Shown in pieces: positions 52,405 through 58,699 of a stretch of DNA of 58,699 bases. A program made the translations under genes and the position numbers. Source of the DNA: an uncultured Pseudomonadota bacterium (GTDB taxonomy: Bacteria; Myxococcota_A; UBA796; JAFGLY01); assembly GCA_937912125.1 (NCBI GenBank), contig CALDOK010000485.1:1-58699 (forward strand), in the 5' to 3' direction. A model generated the notes under the pieces. The model saw nothing but the letters and a program-made list of their open reading frames with translations, ran no database searches and had not been told where the DNA came from. Each line of letters opens with the position of its first letter. Position 1 is the stretch's first letter.

Positions 52405-53528
52405 AGGGACTGAGCCTCGATCCAAGAAAGATCCGCGACCTCGAACAGCGTCTCGGGGTGAGCGCCACCGACCTGCTGCAGCGCTTCAGAAAGCGGGATC
52501 CCGCGCTGGTCGGCGTCGCCTACGGCCGTAAGGTGCGAGGTGGCAAAGAGACCAGTGAGGCCTGCATCACCTTCTTCGTGGTGAGGAAGCTACCGGAAGA
52601 GCAGCTGGACGAGCGGCGACGGATCCCGGAGTTCATCGCCGAGCTCGACGACGCACCCACCGACGTCATCGAGGTCGGGGGGTTCTCTCCCAAGAGCGAG
52701 AAGTACCGCCCCGCCCCCGGCGGTGTGAGCATCAGCGGGGTGCACATCGACCCTGTCACCGGCGACGAGAACAAGGAGAGCGGTACACTGGCCTGCCGGG
52801 CCTATCGGGAGGCGTTCCTGGGTGGCCGACGGCGCTGGTACGCCCTCAGCAACGCCCACGTCATGGTCCAGATGGACTTCAGCGGCACCGTAGGGGACGT
52901 CATCTGCCAGCCGTCCTACGTCGACTCGGCGCTGTGGGAGACCAACCAGATCGCCACGCTGTCGCAGTGGGTGCCCATCAGCGACAGCCCCTCGGCGATC
53001 AACTACGTCGACGCCGCCATCGCAGCCATCGACAACCAGAACGTGTGGAAGCTCGGCCTCGATCCGCTCGACACCCAGCCGCTGGTCAGCGACATGATCC
53101 TGGAGCTGGGGCGTCTGACGGAGTGGCGCCACTGGTACCACATCGCACCAGGCCTGGGCGTCTCCAAGCGGGGGGCCGGACTGGACGTGCGCAAAAACGG
53201 CGAGGTCTCCCATGTCCTGGGCTCCTTCTATGTGACCTTCGACGGCGGCCCCTGCCTGTTCGAGTGCCAGATCGTCGCCAAGATGCTCACCGTGGGAGGC
53301 GACTCGGGCTCCCTGATGGTCACCACAGAGGTCGGCAAGCACTCCCAGCCGAGCACCCTCGGCGCCGCCAACCCGCTCAACGCGCGCAAGCCCCGCAGCG
53401 TGGGCGCCGTGGGCCTGGTGTTCGCCTCGAGCAACCAGGACGGCGAAAAGTACACCCTGGCCAACTACATCGAGGCCGTGCAGGTGCTGCTGAACGTAAA
53501 GGTGGCCGACGCCATCTACGAGCCCTGA
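52401..53528 (+). CDS. Cytoplasmic trypsin-like serine protease
   Basis: A 375-residue protease of the trypsin/chymotrypsin fold, with the triad His153 (ALSNAHVM), Asp204 (NYVDAAIAAID) and Ser302 (TVGGDSGSLMV). The N-terminal 95 residues (LVGVAYGRKVRGG, then ACITFFVVRKLPEEQL) are the accessory strand-rich segment that precedes the catalytic domain in a class of bacterial proteases and plant NAL1-like proteins. It has no signal peptide, so it should act in the cytoplasm. The ATG overlaps the kinase stop (ATGA), placing it last in the operon. The substrate is unknown; processing or destruction of a protein in response to the kinase is inferred. A T-rich region and terminator follow on the other strand. 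Confidence 0.85.
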   Translation: MKGLSLDPRKIRDLEQRLGVSATDLLQRFRKRDPALVGVAYGRKVRGGKETSEACITFFVVRKLPEEQLDERRRIPEFIAELDDAPTDVIEVGGFSPKSEKYRPAPGGVSISGVHIDPVTGDENKESGTLACRAYREAFLGGRRRWYALSNAHVMVQMDFSGTVGDVICQPSYVDSALWETNQIATLSQWVPISDSPSAINYVDAAIAAIDNQNVWKLGLDPLDTQPLVSDMILELGRLTEWRHWYHIAPGLGVSKRGAGLDVRKNGEVSHVLGSFYVTFDGGPCLFECQIVAKMLTVGGDSGSLMVTTEVGKHSQPSTLGAANPLNARKPRSVGAVGLVFASSNQDGEKYTLANYIEAVQVLLNVKVADAIYEP

Positions 53529-53590
53529 GCGGGGGGCGCGCGACCCCAGAAGCCAAGAAGCCCGAGCCCCAAGGCCCTAGGCCCTCCAGC

Positions 53591-53618
53591 AAAAAGCCCA
53601 GACCAAAAAGCCCAGACC
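53591..53618 (-). repeat. Tandem 14-bp T-rich repeat beyond the tRNA terminator
   Basis: Two exact copies of AAAAAGCCCAGACC (plus strand) at 53591-53604 and 53605-53618, followed by the start of a third run AAAAAAGCCCC. On the complement this gives successive T-runs each preceded by GGTCTGGGC, downstream of the tRNA-Arg terminator. Confidence 0.85.
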
Positions 53619-53651
53619 AAAAAAGCCCCGCTCCATGAAGGAACGGGGCTT
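53619..53651 (-). terminator. Intrinsic terminator of the tRNA cluster
   Basis: On the complement, AAGCCCCG (53651-53644), a 13-nt loop, CGGGGCTT (53630-53623), then a run of six T ending at 53619. It lies a few bases after the tRNA-Arg 3' end and is the only hairpin in the window with a proper U-tract. Confidence 0.9.
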
Positions 53652-53654
53652 AGA

Positions 53655-53731
53655 TGGCGCGCCGTTGAGGAATCGAACCCCAAACCTCCTGATCCGTAGT
53701 CAGGTGCTCTATCCAATTGAGCTAACGGCGC
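53655..53731 (-). tRNA. tRNA-Arg (ACG)
   Basis: A 77-nt tRNA with encoded CCA. The acceptor stem GCGCCGT pairs with ACGGCGC, the D-arm is AGCTCAATTGGATAGAGC, the anticodon arm CTGACTACGGATCAG has ACG in the loop, and the T-arm has GGTTCGATTCC. It reads CGN codons (A34 probably inosine). It is the last of three tRNA genes downstream of serS. Confidence 0.97.
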
Positions 53732-53765
53732 ATCAAGGTCAAAATTCAAATATAAAAGTGGGGGG

Positions 53766-53856
53766 CGGAGACGGAGGGATTCGAACCCTCGATAGAGCGT
53801 TTTAACCCTATGCTCGCTTAGCAAGCGAGTACCTTCAGCCTCTCGGTCACGTCTCC
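53766..53856 (-). tRNA. tRNA-Ser (GCU)
   Basis: A class II tRNA of 91 nt without encoded CCA. The acceptor GGAGACG pairs with CGTCTCC, the anticodon arm CGCTTGCTAAGCG has GCT in the loop (reads AGC/AGU), there is a long variable arm ATAGGG...CTCTAT, and the T-arm is GGGTTCGAATCCC. It lies between tRNA-Arg and tRNA-Ser (UGA). Confidence 0.96.
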
Positions 53857-53885
53857 TAATACAAAGAATTCGGCGCCGCAACGGG

Positions 53886-53970
53886 CGGAGGCGGTGGGAT
53901 TCGAACCCACGGTAGGTCTCCCTACGGCGGTTTTCAAGACCGCTGCCTTCAACCACTCGGCCACACCTCC
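53886..53970 (-). tRNA. tRNA-Ser (UGA)
   Basis: A class II tRNA of about 85 nt without encoded CCA. The acceptor GGAGGTG pairs with CGCCTCC (one G-U), the anticodon arm CGGTCTTGAAAACCG has TGA in the loop (reads UCN), there is a long variable arm, and the T-arm is GGGTTCGAATCCC. It is the first tRNA after serS, 58 bp from the serS stop. Confidence 0.96.
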
Positions 53971-53991
53971 GGGGCGGCCGATTAGCCTGCT

Positions 53992-54022
53992 GCGCTCGAA
54001 AGCGCCGCCCGGCAACAGCCGG
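53992..54022 (-). other. Two small hairpins between serS and tRNA-Ser
   Basis: In the 58-bp gap, CCGGC-TGTT-GCCGG (54022-54009 on the complement) and GCGCT-TTCG-AGCGC (54005-53992) form adjacent short hairpins. No U-tract is present. They could mark the serS 3' end or a processing site for a shared transcript. Confidence 0.4.
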
Positions 54023-54028
54023 CGCCTA

Positions 54029-55339
54029 TTATTGCTTGGCCTCGATGCGGTCAAGGCCCCCGAGGAAGGGACGCAAAACTTCGGGTACGATCACGCTGCC
54101 ATCGGCCTGCTGGTAGTTCTCGAGCACCGCCACCAGGGTGCGCCCCACCGCCAGGCCGGAGCCATTGATGGTGTGGCAGAAGCTGGTGCCCTTGCCCTCG
54201 GCCTTGCGGTGACGCAGGCCCATGCGGCGGGCCTGGTAGTCCCAGAAGTTCGAGCAGGACGAGATCTCACGGTACTTGCCCTGGCTGGGCACCCAGACCT
54301 CGAGATCGATCTGGTAGGCCGCCGCGGCCGAAGCGTCGCCGCCGGCGATCTCCACCTTGCGGTAGGGGAGCCCCAGCAGCTGCAGGCAGCGCTCGGCGTG
54401 GGAGACCAAGTCGAGGTGGGCCTGCGCGGAGTTCTCGGCGGTGGTGATCTGCACCATCTCGACCTTGTGGAACTGGTGCTGGCGGATGAGCCCCTTGGTG
54501 TCGCGACCATACGACCCCGCCTCGGAGCGGAAGCATGGGGTGAAGCAGGCATACTTGATGGGCAGCTGCTCGAGGGCGACCGTCTCTTCCCGGTGCAGGT
54601 TGGTGACCGGCACCTCGGCGGTGGGGACCAGGTAGGCGTCAGAGCCGTTGACCTTGCCCTCGATCTTGAAGAGGTCGGCCTCGAACTTGGGCAGCTGGCC
54701 CGTGCCCTGCAGCGCGGAGCCCCACACCATGTAGGGCACCATCACCTCGGTGTAGCCGTGTTCCGTGGTGTGCAGCTGCAGGAAGAAGTTGATCAAGCCG
54801 CGCTCCATGGCGGCACCGGCGCCGCGGAGCATCGCGAAGCGGGCGCCCACCATGCGGGCAGCCCGCTCGGTGTCCAGGATGCCCAGGGCCGTGGCCAGGT
54901 CGTCGTGGGCCACAGGCTCGAAGTCGAAGCTGCGGGGGGTGCCCCAGCGGCTGATCTCCACGGCGTCATCGTCGCCCTTGCCCGGCGGCACGCGCGCATC
55001 CAGGTGGTTGGGCAGAGCCAGCAGGATCGCCTCGGACTCGGACTCCAGCCGGCCCTGCAGCTGCTCGAGCTCCTTCATGCGGTCGGCGGCCAGCCGGACC
55101 TCTTCCTTCATGGCGTCGGCTTCGTCGCGCTTGCCTTCGCGGTAGAGCAGACCGATGGCCTTCGAGTTGGCGTTGCGCATCTGACGGATCGAGTCCAGCT
55201 CGCGGGTGGCGGCCTTGCGCTCGTCCTCGATGGACGCGAAGCGCTGCACCATGGCCAGAGCGTCGTCGCCGGCGTGGCGGCGGGCGAGGGTCTCGAGGAC
55301 CTTGTCGGGGCTCTCGGCGAGGAAGCGACGGTCGAGCAT
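54029..55339 (-). CDS. serS: Seryl-tRNA synthetase
   Basis: Class II synthetase charging tRNA-Ser, 436 residues, family-typical length. The N-terminal antiparallel coiled-coil arm (about residues 30-100) that grips the long variable arm of tRNA-Ser is present. Catalytic motif 2 is YACFTPCFRSEAGSYGRDTKG and motif 3 is NGSGLAVGRTLVAVLENYQ; the serine pocket is in LVPTAEVPVTNLHRE. The start at 55339 is fixed by GGGAGG; the frame is open farther upstream but not protein-like. Two tRNA-Ser genes follow directly on the same strand, pairing enzyme and substrate. A leader hairpin lies at 55360-55377. Confidence 0.98.
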   Translation of the reverse strand: MLDRRFLAESPDKVLETLARRHAGDDALAMVQRFASIEDERKAATRELDSIRQMRNANSKAIGLLYREGKRDEADAMKEEVRLAADRMKELEQLQGRLESESEAILLALPNHLDARVPPGKGDDDAVEISRWGTPRSFDFEPVAHDDLATALGILDTERAARMVGARFAMLRGAGAAMERGLINFFLQLHTTEHGYTEVMVPYMVWGSALQGTGQLPKFEADLFKIEGKVNGSDAYLVPTAEVPVTNLHREETVALEQLPIKYACFTPCFRSEAGSYGRDTKGLIRQHQFHKVEMVQITTAENSAQAHLDLVSHAERCLQLLGLPYRKVEIAGGDASAAAAYQIDLEVWVPSQGKYREISSCSNFWDYQARRMGLRHRKAEGKGTSFCHTINGSGLAVGRTLVAVLENYQQADGSVIVPEVLRPFLGGLDRIEAKQ

Positions 55340-55359
55340 GGGGACCTCCCGTTGGGGGG

Positions 55360-55377
55360 CTGCGGCGAGGGCCGCAG
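55360..55377 (-). promoter_or_regulatory. Leader hairpin upstream of serS
   Basis: A perfect 7-bp stem CTGCGGC / GCCGCAG with a 4-nt loop, 20 bp ahead of the serS start codon on the complement. It is too simple for a T-box and lacks a specifier loop, so a role in serS control is only possible. Confidence 0.3.
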
Positions 55378-55477
55378 GTAACCGATGGGCGGAGCTGGGC
55401 CCATGGTTTCCAGGGTTCGGAGGGGCCAGCTCACCTCGCCTGGTTAGTCCGCCCCCCTGCACCCTCGGGAGGCCTGC

Positions 55478-55933
55478 ATGAACCCCCTGCATCGCTTCGG
55501 CTACATGAGCCTCCGGGCCTGGTGGTGGATCACCCGGCCCCAGAGCGCGGGCGTGCGAGTGCTGATCGAGCGCGACGGCCAGGTGTTGTTGGTCAAGCAC
55601 ACCTACCGCCCCGACTGGCACATGCCCGGCGGCGGTGCAGACCGCGGCGAGACCCTCGAGCAGGCAGCGCGGCGCGAGGCCCTCGAAGAGGTCGGCGCCA
55701 CCCTGGGCCCCGTGACCCTGCTGGGCGTCTACTCCAACTTCTGGAACCGCCGCACCGACCATGTGGCTGTGTTCATCTGCAACGAGCTCGAGGTCAGCGG
55801 AGAGCACGACTGGGAGATCGCCGAGCTGAGGTGGTTCCCCCTGGCCGCGCTCCCAAGCGACCTCTCCCCCGGCACCTCCCGCCGGCTGGCCGAGTACAAG
55901 GCCGGCGAGCGGCCGGGGTTTGGGCGGTGGTGA
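55478..55933 (+). CDS. Nudix hydrolase
   Basis: A 151-residue Nudix hydrolase. The Nudix box GGGADRGETLEQAARREALEEVGA (split here: GGGADRGETLEQ at about 50-61, REALEEVGA at 65-73) satisfies G-x5-E-x7-RE-x2-EE-x-G. VRVLIERDGQVLLVKHTYRP is the first strand pair. The substrate (a nucleoside diphosphate derivative) cannot be told from sequence; a short family of this size often includes ADP-ribose or NDP-sugar cleavers. It is divergent from serS and has a CTCGGGAGG ribosome site before the ATG. The Ser/Thr kinase gene begins 84 bp downstream. Confidence 0.92.
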   Translation: MNPLHRFGYMSLRAWWWITRPQSAGVRVLIERDGQVLLVKHTYRPDWHMPGGGADRGETLEQAARREALEEVGATLGPVTLLGVYSNFWNRRTDHVAVFICNELEVSGEHDWEIAELRWFPLAALPSDLSPGTSRRLAEYKAGERPGFGRW

Positions 55934-56016
55934 GGGGGGGGTCCTACCCAACCCTGCGGATTCGCCTCCACCAGCGTGATAAGGCTCCCTGAGAAGCCGC
56001 CTCTGCGCTGAGTTCA

Positions 56017-57846
56017 ATGCCCCCGGGGACGATGCCCGAGAACCTCGCCAGCCTCGACAACGGTCGCTACCAGCTCCAGGAGATCCTGGGACAGGGTGGC
56101 ATGGCCGTCGTGTACAAGGCGTGGGACTCCCGACTCAGAGTCGAGCGCGCCATCAAGATCCTCTCACCCCAGGTCGCGCGGAGGGCCTCCCTGCGCAAGC
56201 GCTTCGAGAACGAAGCGCGCACCATGGCGCGGCTGGCCCACCCCAACATCGTCTCCGTCACCGACGTGATCCAGGAGTCCGACCGCTTCTTCATGGTCAT
56301 GGAGCTGGTCACCGGCGGCACGCTCTGGGACTGGGTGACCACCCACGGGCGAATGCCGTCGCGCCTGGCCCTCGAGCACCTGGTTCCCGTGCTCGACGCC
56401 ATGGGGGCGGCCCACGCCGCCGGGGTGATCCACCGGGACATCAAGCCCCAGAACATCATGCTCACCGCCGAGGGCCAGCCCAAGGTCACCGACTTCGGCA
56501 TCGCCCATGTGCAAGATCTGCTCAACACCTCCAGCCTCACGCGCACAGGCTCGGTGATGGGCACCTGGGGCTACATGGCCCCCGAGCAACGCCAGAGCGC
56601 CCGCGACGTCGACGGCCGGTCCGACGTCTACGCCCTGGGCGCCACGCTGTACGCCGTCGTCACCGCCGATCTGCCGGTGGATCTGTTCGCCGCCGCCCAG
56701 GACGAAGACGTGCTCGGGCGGGTCCCAGAAGAGCTCCACCGCCTGGTGCGCAAAGCCACACGCTACCGTGCGGACGACCGCTACCAGGACGTCCACGAGA
56801 TGGCGGCGGCGTGTGCCACGATCCTCCACGATCTGCCCAAGCTCCCCCAAGGCACGCCGCGTTCAGGCAGCGACCCCGAGCTCCAGCCCGCCCGAAGGCC
56901 CGTCCACGCCGTCCCGTTCGCACCGACCGACACGGCCCAGGCGGCCTCGCAGCCCAACCCCGCGGAGCGCGAGACACCCATCCCCCTGCGCACGCTCCAG
57001 ATCTCCGACGAGACCTTCGACTTTGGCCACGACTCGGTACTCGATCCCGACCCACCAGCTCCAGCGGGAGTGATCGACACCCTCGCCGACACGCCGCTCC
57101 ACCCCCAGCGCCACACCGCGGTGCCCGAGATCGTGACGACGGACCCACCAAGCGACACCGAGCCAGAGCCAGAGCAGAGCGCCAAGGCCCGCTGGCCCCG
57201 GCCGCTCCTCGCGGCCCTGATCGGCGCTACGATAGGGCTACCCGCGCTCTGGTTCGGCCTCCGCCCCCCTGGCGTCTCGGAGACGGAGCCCGTAGCGGCC
57301 CAGCCCGACGGGGTGTCGCCCAAGTTGGAAGCTCCACTCGAGCCGGCCCCCTCCGCCGCGCCCGAGCCCGCAGAGCGCCTCGATGCCGCGGCTCCCGAGC
57401 CAAGCAGCGTCCAGCCAGCGCACGCCAGCCCCACCCCCGCAGGCGCCCAGGTTGAGCGTCGGGCCACGCCAACCGCGCCTCCGGCCTCGACCACACTGGA
57501 GCCTGACGCCCCCCCAGCGGCCGCCAAGGAACAGCCCAGGGCCATCGCGGCCCCGGTGCCCGAGCCCGAGGCCGTCGCTGCTCCCGAGCCCCTGGCCGTC
57601 GCTGCTCCCGAGCCCACCGCGTCCCCAGAGCCCGCCCACCTGAGCGTCCAAGGCGAGGTCGACGAGCTGCGCCTCATCGATGGCGGCGGCAAGGCCTGGC
57701 CGCCGGGCGATCTCCCCCCCGGTTCCTACAAGATCGAGGCATTGTTCCCCGGTGGCTCGGATCTCATCGTCGCCGGCAAGGTCGACCTGGCCCCCGGCCA
57801 GAGCCACACCTTGAGCTGCAACGCCGCCTTCAAGAAGTGCCGATAG
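56017..57846 (+). CDS. Membrane-anchored Ser/Thr protein kinase
   Basis: A Hanks-type kinase of 609 residues. The kinase domain (about 17-280) is complete: P-loop LGQGGMAVVYKAWD, Lys in RAIKIL (about 48), HRDIKPQN (Asp near 141), DFGIA and MAPEQ. A long Pro/Glu linker follows, then one membrane span (about 395-415, LLAALIGATIGLPALWFG), a Pro/Ala/Glu-rich periplasmic stalk with AVAAPEP repeats, and a small C-terminal beta domain (about 545-609, LPPGSYKIEALFPGG) resembling a PEGA module. ATG at 56032 is an alternative start. The next gene lies 18 bp downstream and is likely coexpressed. This design is common in myxobacteria. Confidence 0.92.
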   Translation: MPPGTMPENLASLDNGRYQLQEILGQGGMAVVYKAWDSRLRVERAIKILSPQVARRASLRKRFENEARTMARLAHPNIVSVTDVIQESDRFFMVMELVTGGTLWDWVTTHGRMPSRLALEHLVPVLDAMGAAHAAGVIHRDIKPQNIMLTAEGQPKVTDFGIAHVQDLLNTSSLTRTGSVMGTWGYMAPEQRQSARDVDGRSDVYALGATLYAVVTADLPVDLFAAAQDEDVLGRVPEELHRLVRKATRYRADDRYQDVHEMAAACATILHDLPKLPQGTPRSGSDPELQPARRPVHAVPFAPTDTAQAASQPNPAERETPIPLRTLQISDETFDFGHDSVLDPDPPAPAGVIDTLADTPLHPQRHTAVPEIVTTDPPSDTEPEPEQSAKARWPRPLLAALIGATIGLPALWFGLRPPGVSETEPVAAQPDGVSPKLEAPLEPAPSAAPEPAERLDAAAPEPSSVQPAHASPTPAGAQVERRATPTAPPASTTLEPDAPPAAAKEQPRAIAAPVPEPEAVAAPEPLAVAAPEPTASPEPAHLSVQGEVDELRLIDGGGKAWPPGDLPPGSYKIEALFPGGSDLIVAGKVDLAPGQSHTLSCNAAFKKCR

Positions 57847-57864
57847 CCCCACCAAGGAGACCCC

Positions 57865-58689
57865 ATGGTGCTGTTCTCCCTGATCCTCGCCGCCGCCCTG
57901 CAGCCCGCCCTTGCTCAGACGCCGGACTGTTCCGAGTCCACCACCCTCACCGGGTTCCTCTCCGAGGCACGCCAGGGTGAAGCATCGTTCGCGGATATGG
58001 ACATGGTCGGGCTCACCCGCGCCCGTCAGCAAGCCCTGGATCGCATCCCCTGCCTAGGCGAGCCCGTCACCACCGAGGTCGCCGCGGCCTTCCACCGCAT
58101 GATGGCCATGGCCGCCTTCACCCAGGGCGACGAAGGCGGCACCCTGGCCGAGTTCCACGCCGCCCGGCGCTTGCAGCCCGGCTACACCATCCCCGAGGAC
58201 GTGGCCCCCGTGGGCCACCCCCTGGTGGACCTCTACGTACGCTCGGTGGACTCCGCCGAGGGCAGCCTGGACCCCACCATCCCCCCCTTGGGCGGCTGGG
58301 TCACCGTCGACGGCGTGCGAGGCGCTCCCAGGCCCACCGGCATCAGCACCATCCTCCAGAGCTTCGAGGCCGACGAGGCCATCGACCGCACCCTGTACCT
58401 GCTGCCCGGCGACCCCACGCCCAGCTTCGGCCCCATGCCCATCGATGAGCTGCGCCGCAAGCGCCGCCGCTACGCTCTGGGCGGCTCCACCGCCGCGGCC
58501 GTGCTGGCCTCCGGCGTGCTCTACGGCATGAGCTGGAGCAGCCACGGCAAGTTCATGGACACCGACGATCCGCTGGCCGACAGCCAACTGCCCACCCAGC
58601 GCAACACCACCAACACCCTGCTGTTCGCGTCCATGGGGGCGGGAGCCGTGGGTGTGGGGTTGGGGGTGGTGACGTTGGTGAAGTGGTGA
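57865..58689 (+). CDS. Exported protein downstream of the Ser/Thr kinase
   Basis: A 274-residue exported protein: the signal peptide (MVLFSLILAAALQPALAQ) is followed by an alpha-helical region (about 30-105), a small beta segment with GGWVTVDGVRGAPRPTG (PEGA-like) and a C-terminal pair of hydrophobic spans (about 210-225 and 255-274) flanked by basic RRKRRRYALGG. Such proteins are often encoded beside membrane kinases in myxobacteria, with unknown function. AAGGAGA lies upstream of the ATG. It begins 18 bp after the kinase and ends 10 bp from the window edge, so an operon is likely. Confidence 0.75.
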   Translation: MVLFSLILAAALQPALAQTPDCSESTTLTGFLSEARQGEASFADMDMVGLTRARQQALDRIPCLGEPVTTEVAAAFHRMMAMAAFTQGDEGGTLAEFHAARRLQPGYTIPEDVAPVGHPLVDLYVRSVDSAEGSLDPTIPPLGGWVTVDGVRGAPRPTGISTILQSFEADEAIDRTLYLLPGDPTPSFGPMPIDELRRKRRRYALGGSTAAAVLASGVLYGMSWSSHGKFMDTDDPLADSQLPTQRNTTNTLLFASMGAGAVGVGLGVVTLVKW

Positions 58690-58699
58690 CCCGGAACTT

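Noticed and set aside
55360..55377. A T-box riboswitch upstream of serS
   Set aside because: Only one short hairpin is present, without specifier loop, T-box sequence or terminator pair.

Overview
This is a chromosomal window of very high GC content, densely packed with genes and without phage, insertion sequence, CRISPR or rRNA signals. The mix points to a Gram-negative bacterium of the Myxococcota or a related former deltaproteobacterial lineage. It has many lipoproteins (several with Asp/Thr-rich DTGDT-type linkers), a membrane-anchored Ser/Thr kinase, two HD-GYP proteins, a MopE-like metal-binding lipoprotein, an OmpA/TPR envelope protein and a tricorn-type protease. The assignment is an inference from gene content; there is no rRNA to settle it.

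Layout. 1-4285: a BMP/NupNOPQ-type nucleoside importer (permease cut by the left edge, ATPase, lipoprotein receptor) with one opposite-strand membrane protein inside it. 4399-7315: a PilZ-like protein and a GAF-GAF-PAS-HD-GYP phosphodiesterase. 7378-9771: mutS2. 9833-13517: a fadN-fadA beta-oxidation operon behind a 20-bp palindrome matching the Bacillus FadR box, closed by a hairpin terminator. 13537-22009: heme-c lipoprotein, tyrS, SRPBCC protein, tricorn protease, and a degenerate-P-loop ATPase/TPR protein. 22087-27610: lipoprotein, then a translationally coupled MoxR-DUF58-transglutaminase operon, DoxX and a 50-residue membrane peptide. 27625-30761: an aldehyde-dehydrogenase-fold protein lacking both catalytic residues, divergent from a cystathionine beta-synthase-like enzyme. 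30795-35429: glycosyltransferase, MopE-like lipoprotein, plsB, membrane protein. 35481-45860: OmpA/TPR/aspartic-protease-like fusion, eno, small envelope proteins, an Arg/Glu-repeat beta-barrel protein, a sulfatase-superfamily lipoprotein and a DUF2325-like protein. 45995-48468: the tdh-kbl threonine catabolic operon with a strong promoter, an internal hairpin and a terminator.

48475-53528 is the most unusual region. A receiver-HD-GYP response regulator is divergent from an operon with a good sigma70 promoter. The operon encodes a small 123-residue protein, a degenerate isoprenyl-diphosphate-synthase-like protein, a multi-span histidine kinase and a cytoplasmic trypsin-like protease; the last two junctions overlap. 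The order recalls comQXPA quorum sensing but with a protease added and a c-di-GMP output, and I know of no described system of this make-up.

53655-58689: three tRNA genes (Arg-ACG, Ser-GCU, Ser-UGA) directly downstream of serS, a Nudix hydrolase, a Ser/Thr kinase and its small envelope partner. Three convergent gene pairs have abutting or overlapping stop codons, so the genome is compact. Almost all long frames opposite the genes above are GC-skew shadows.
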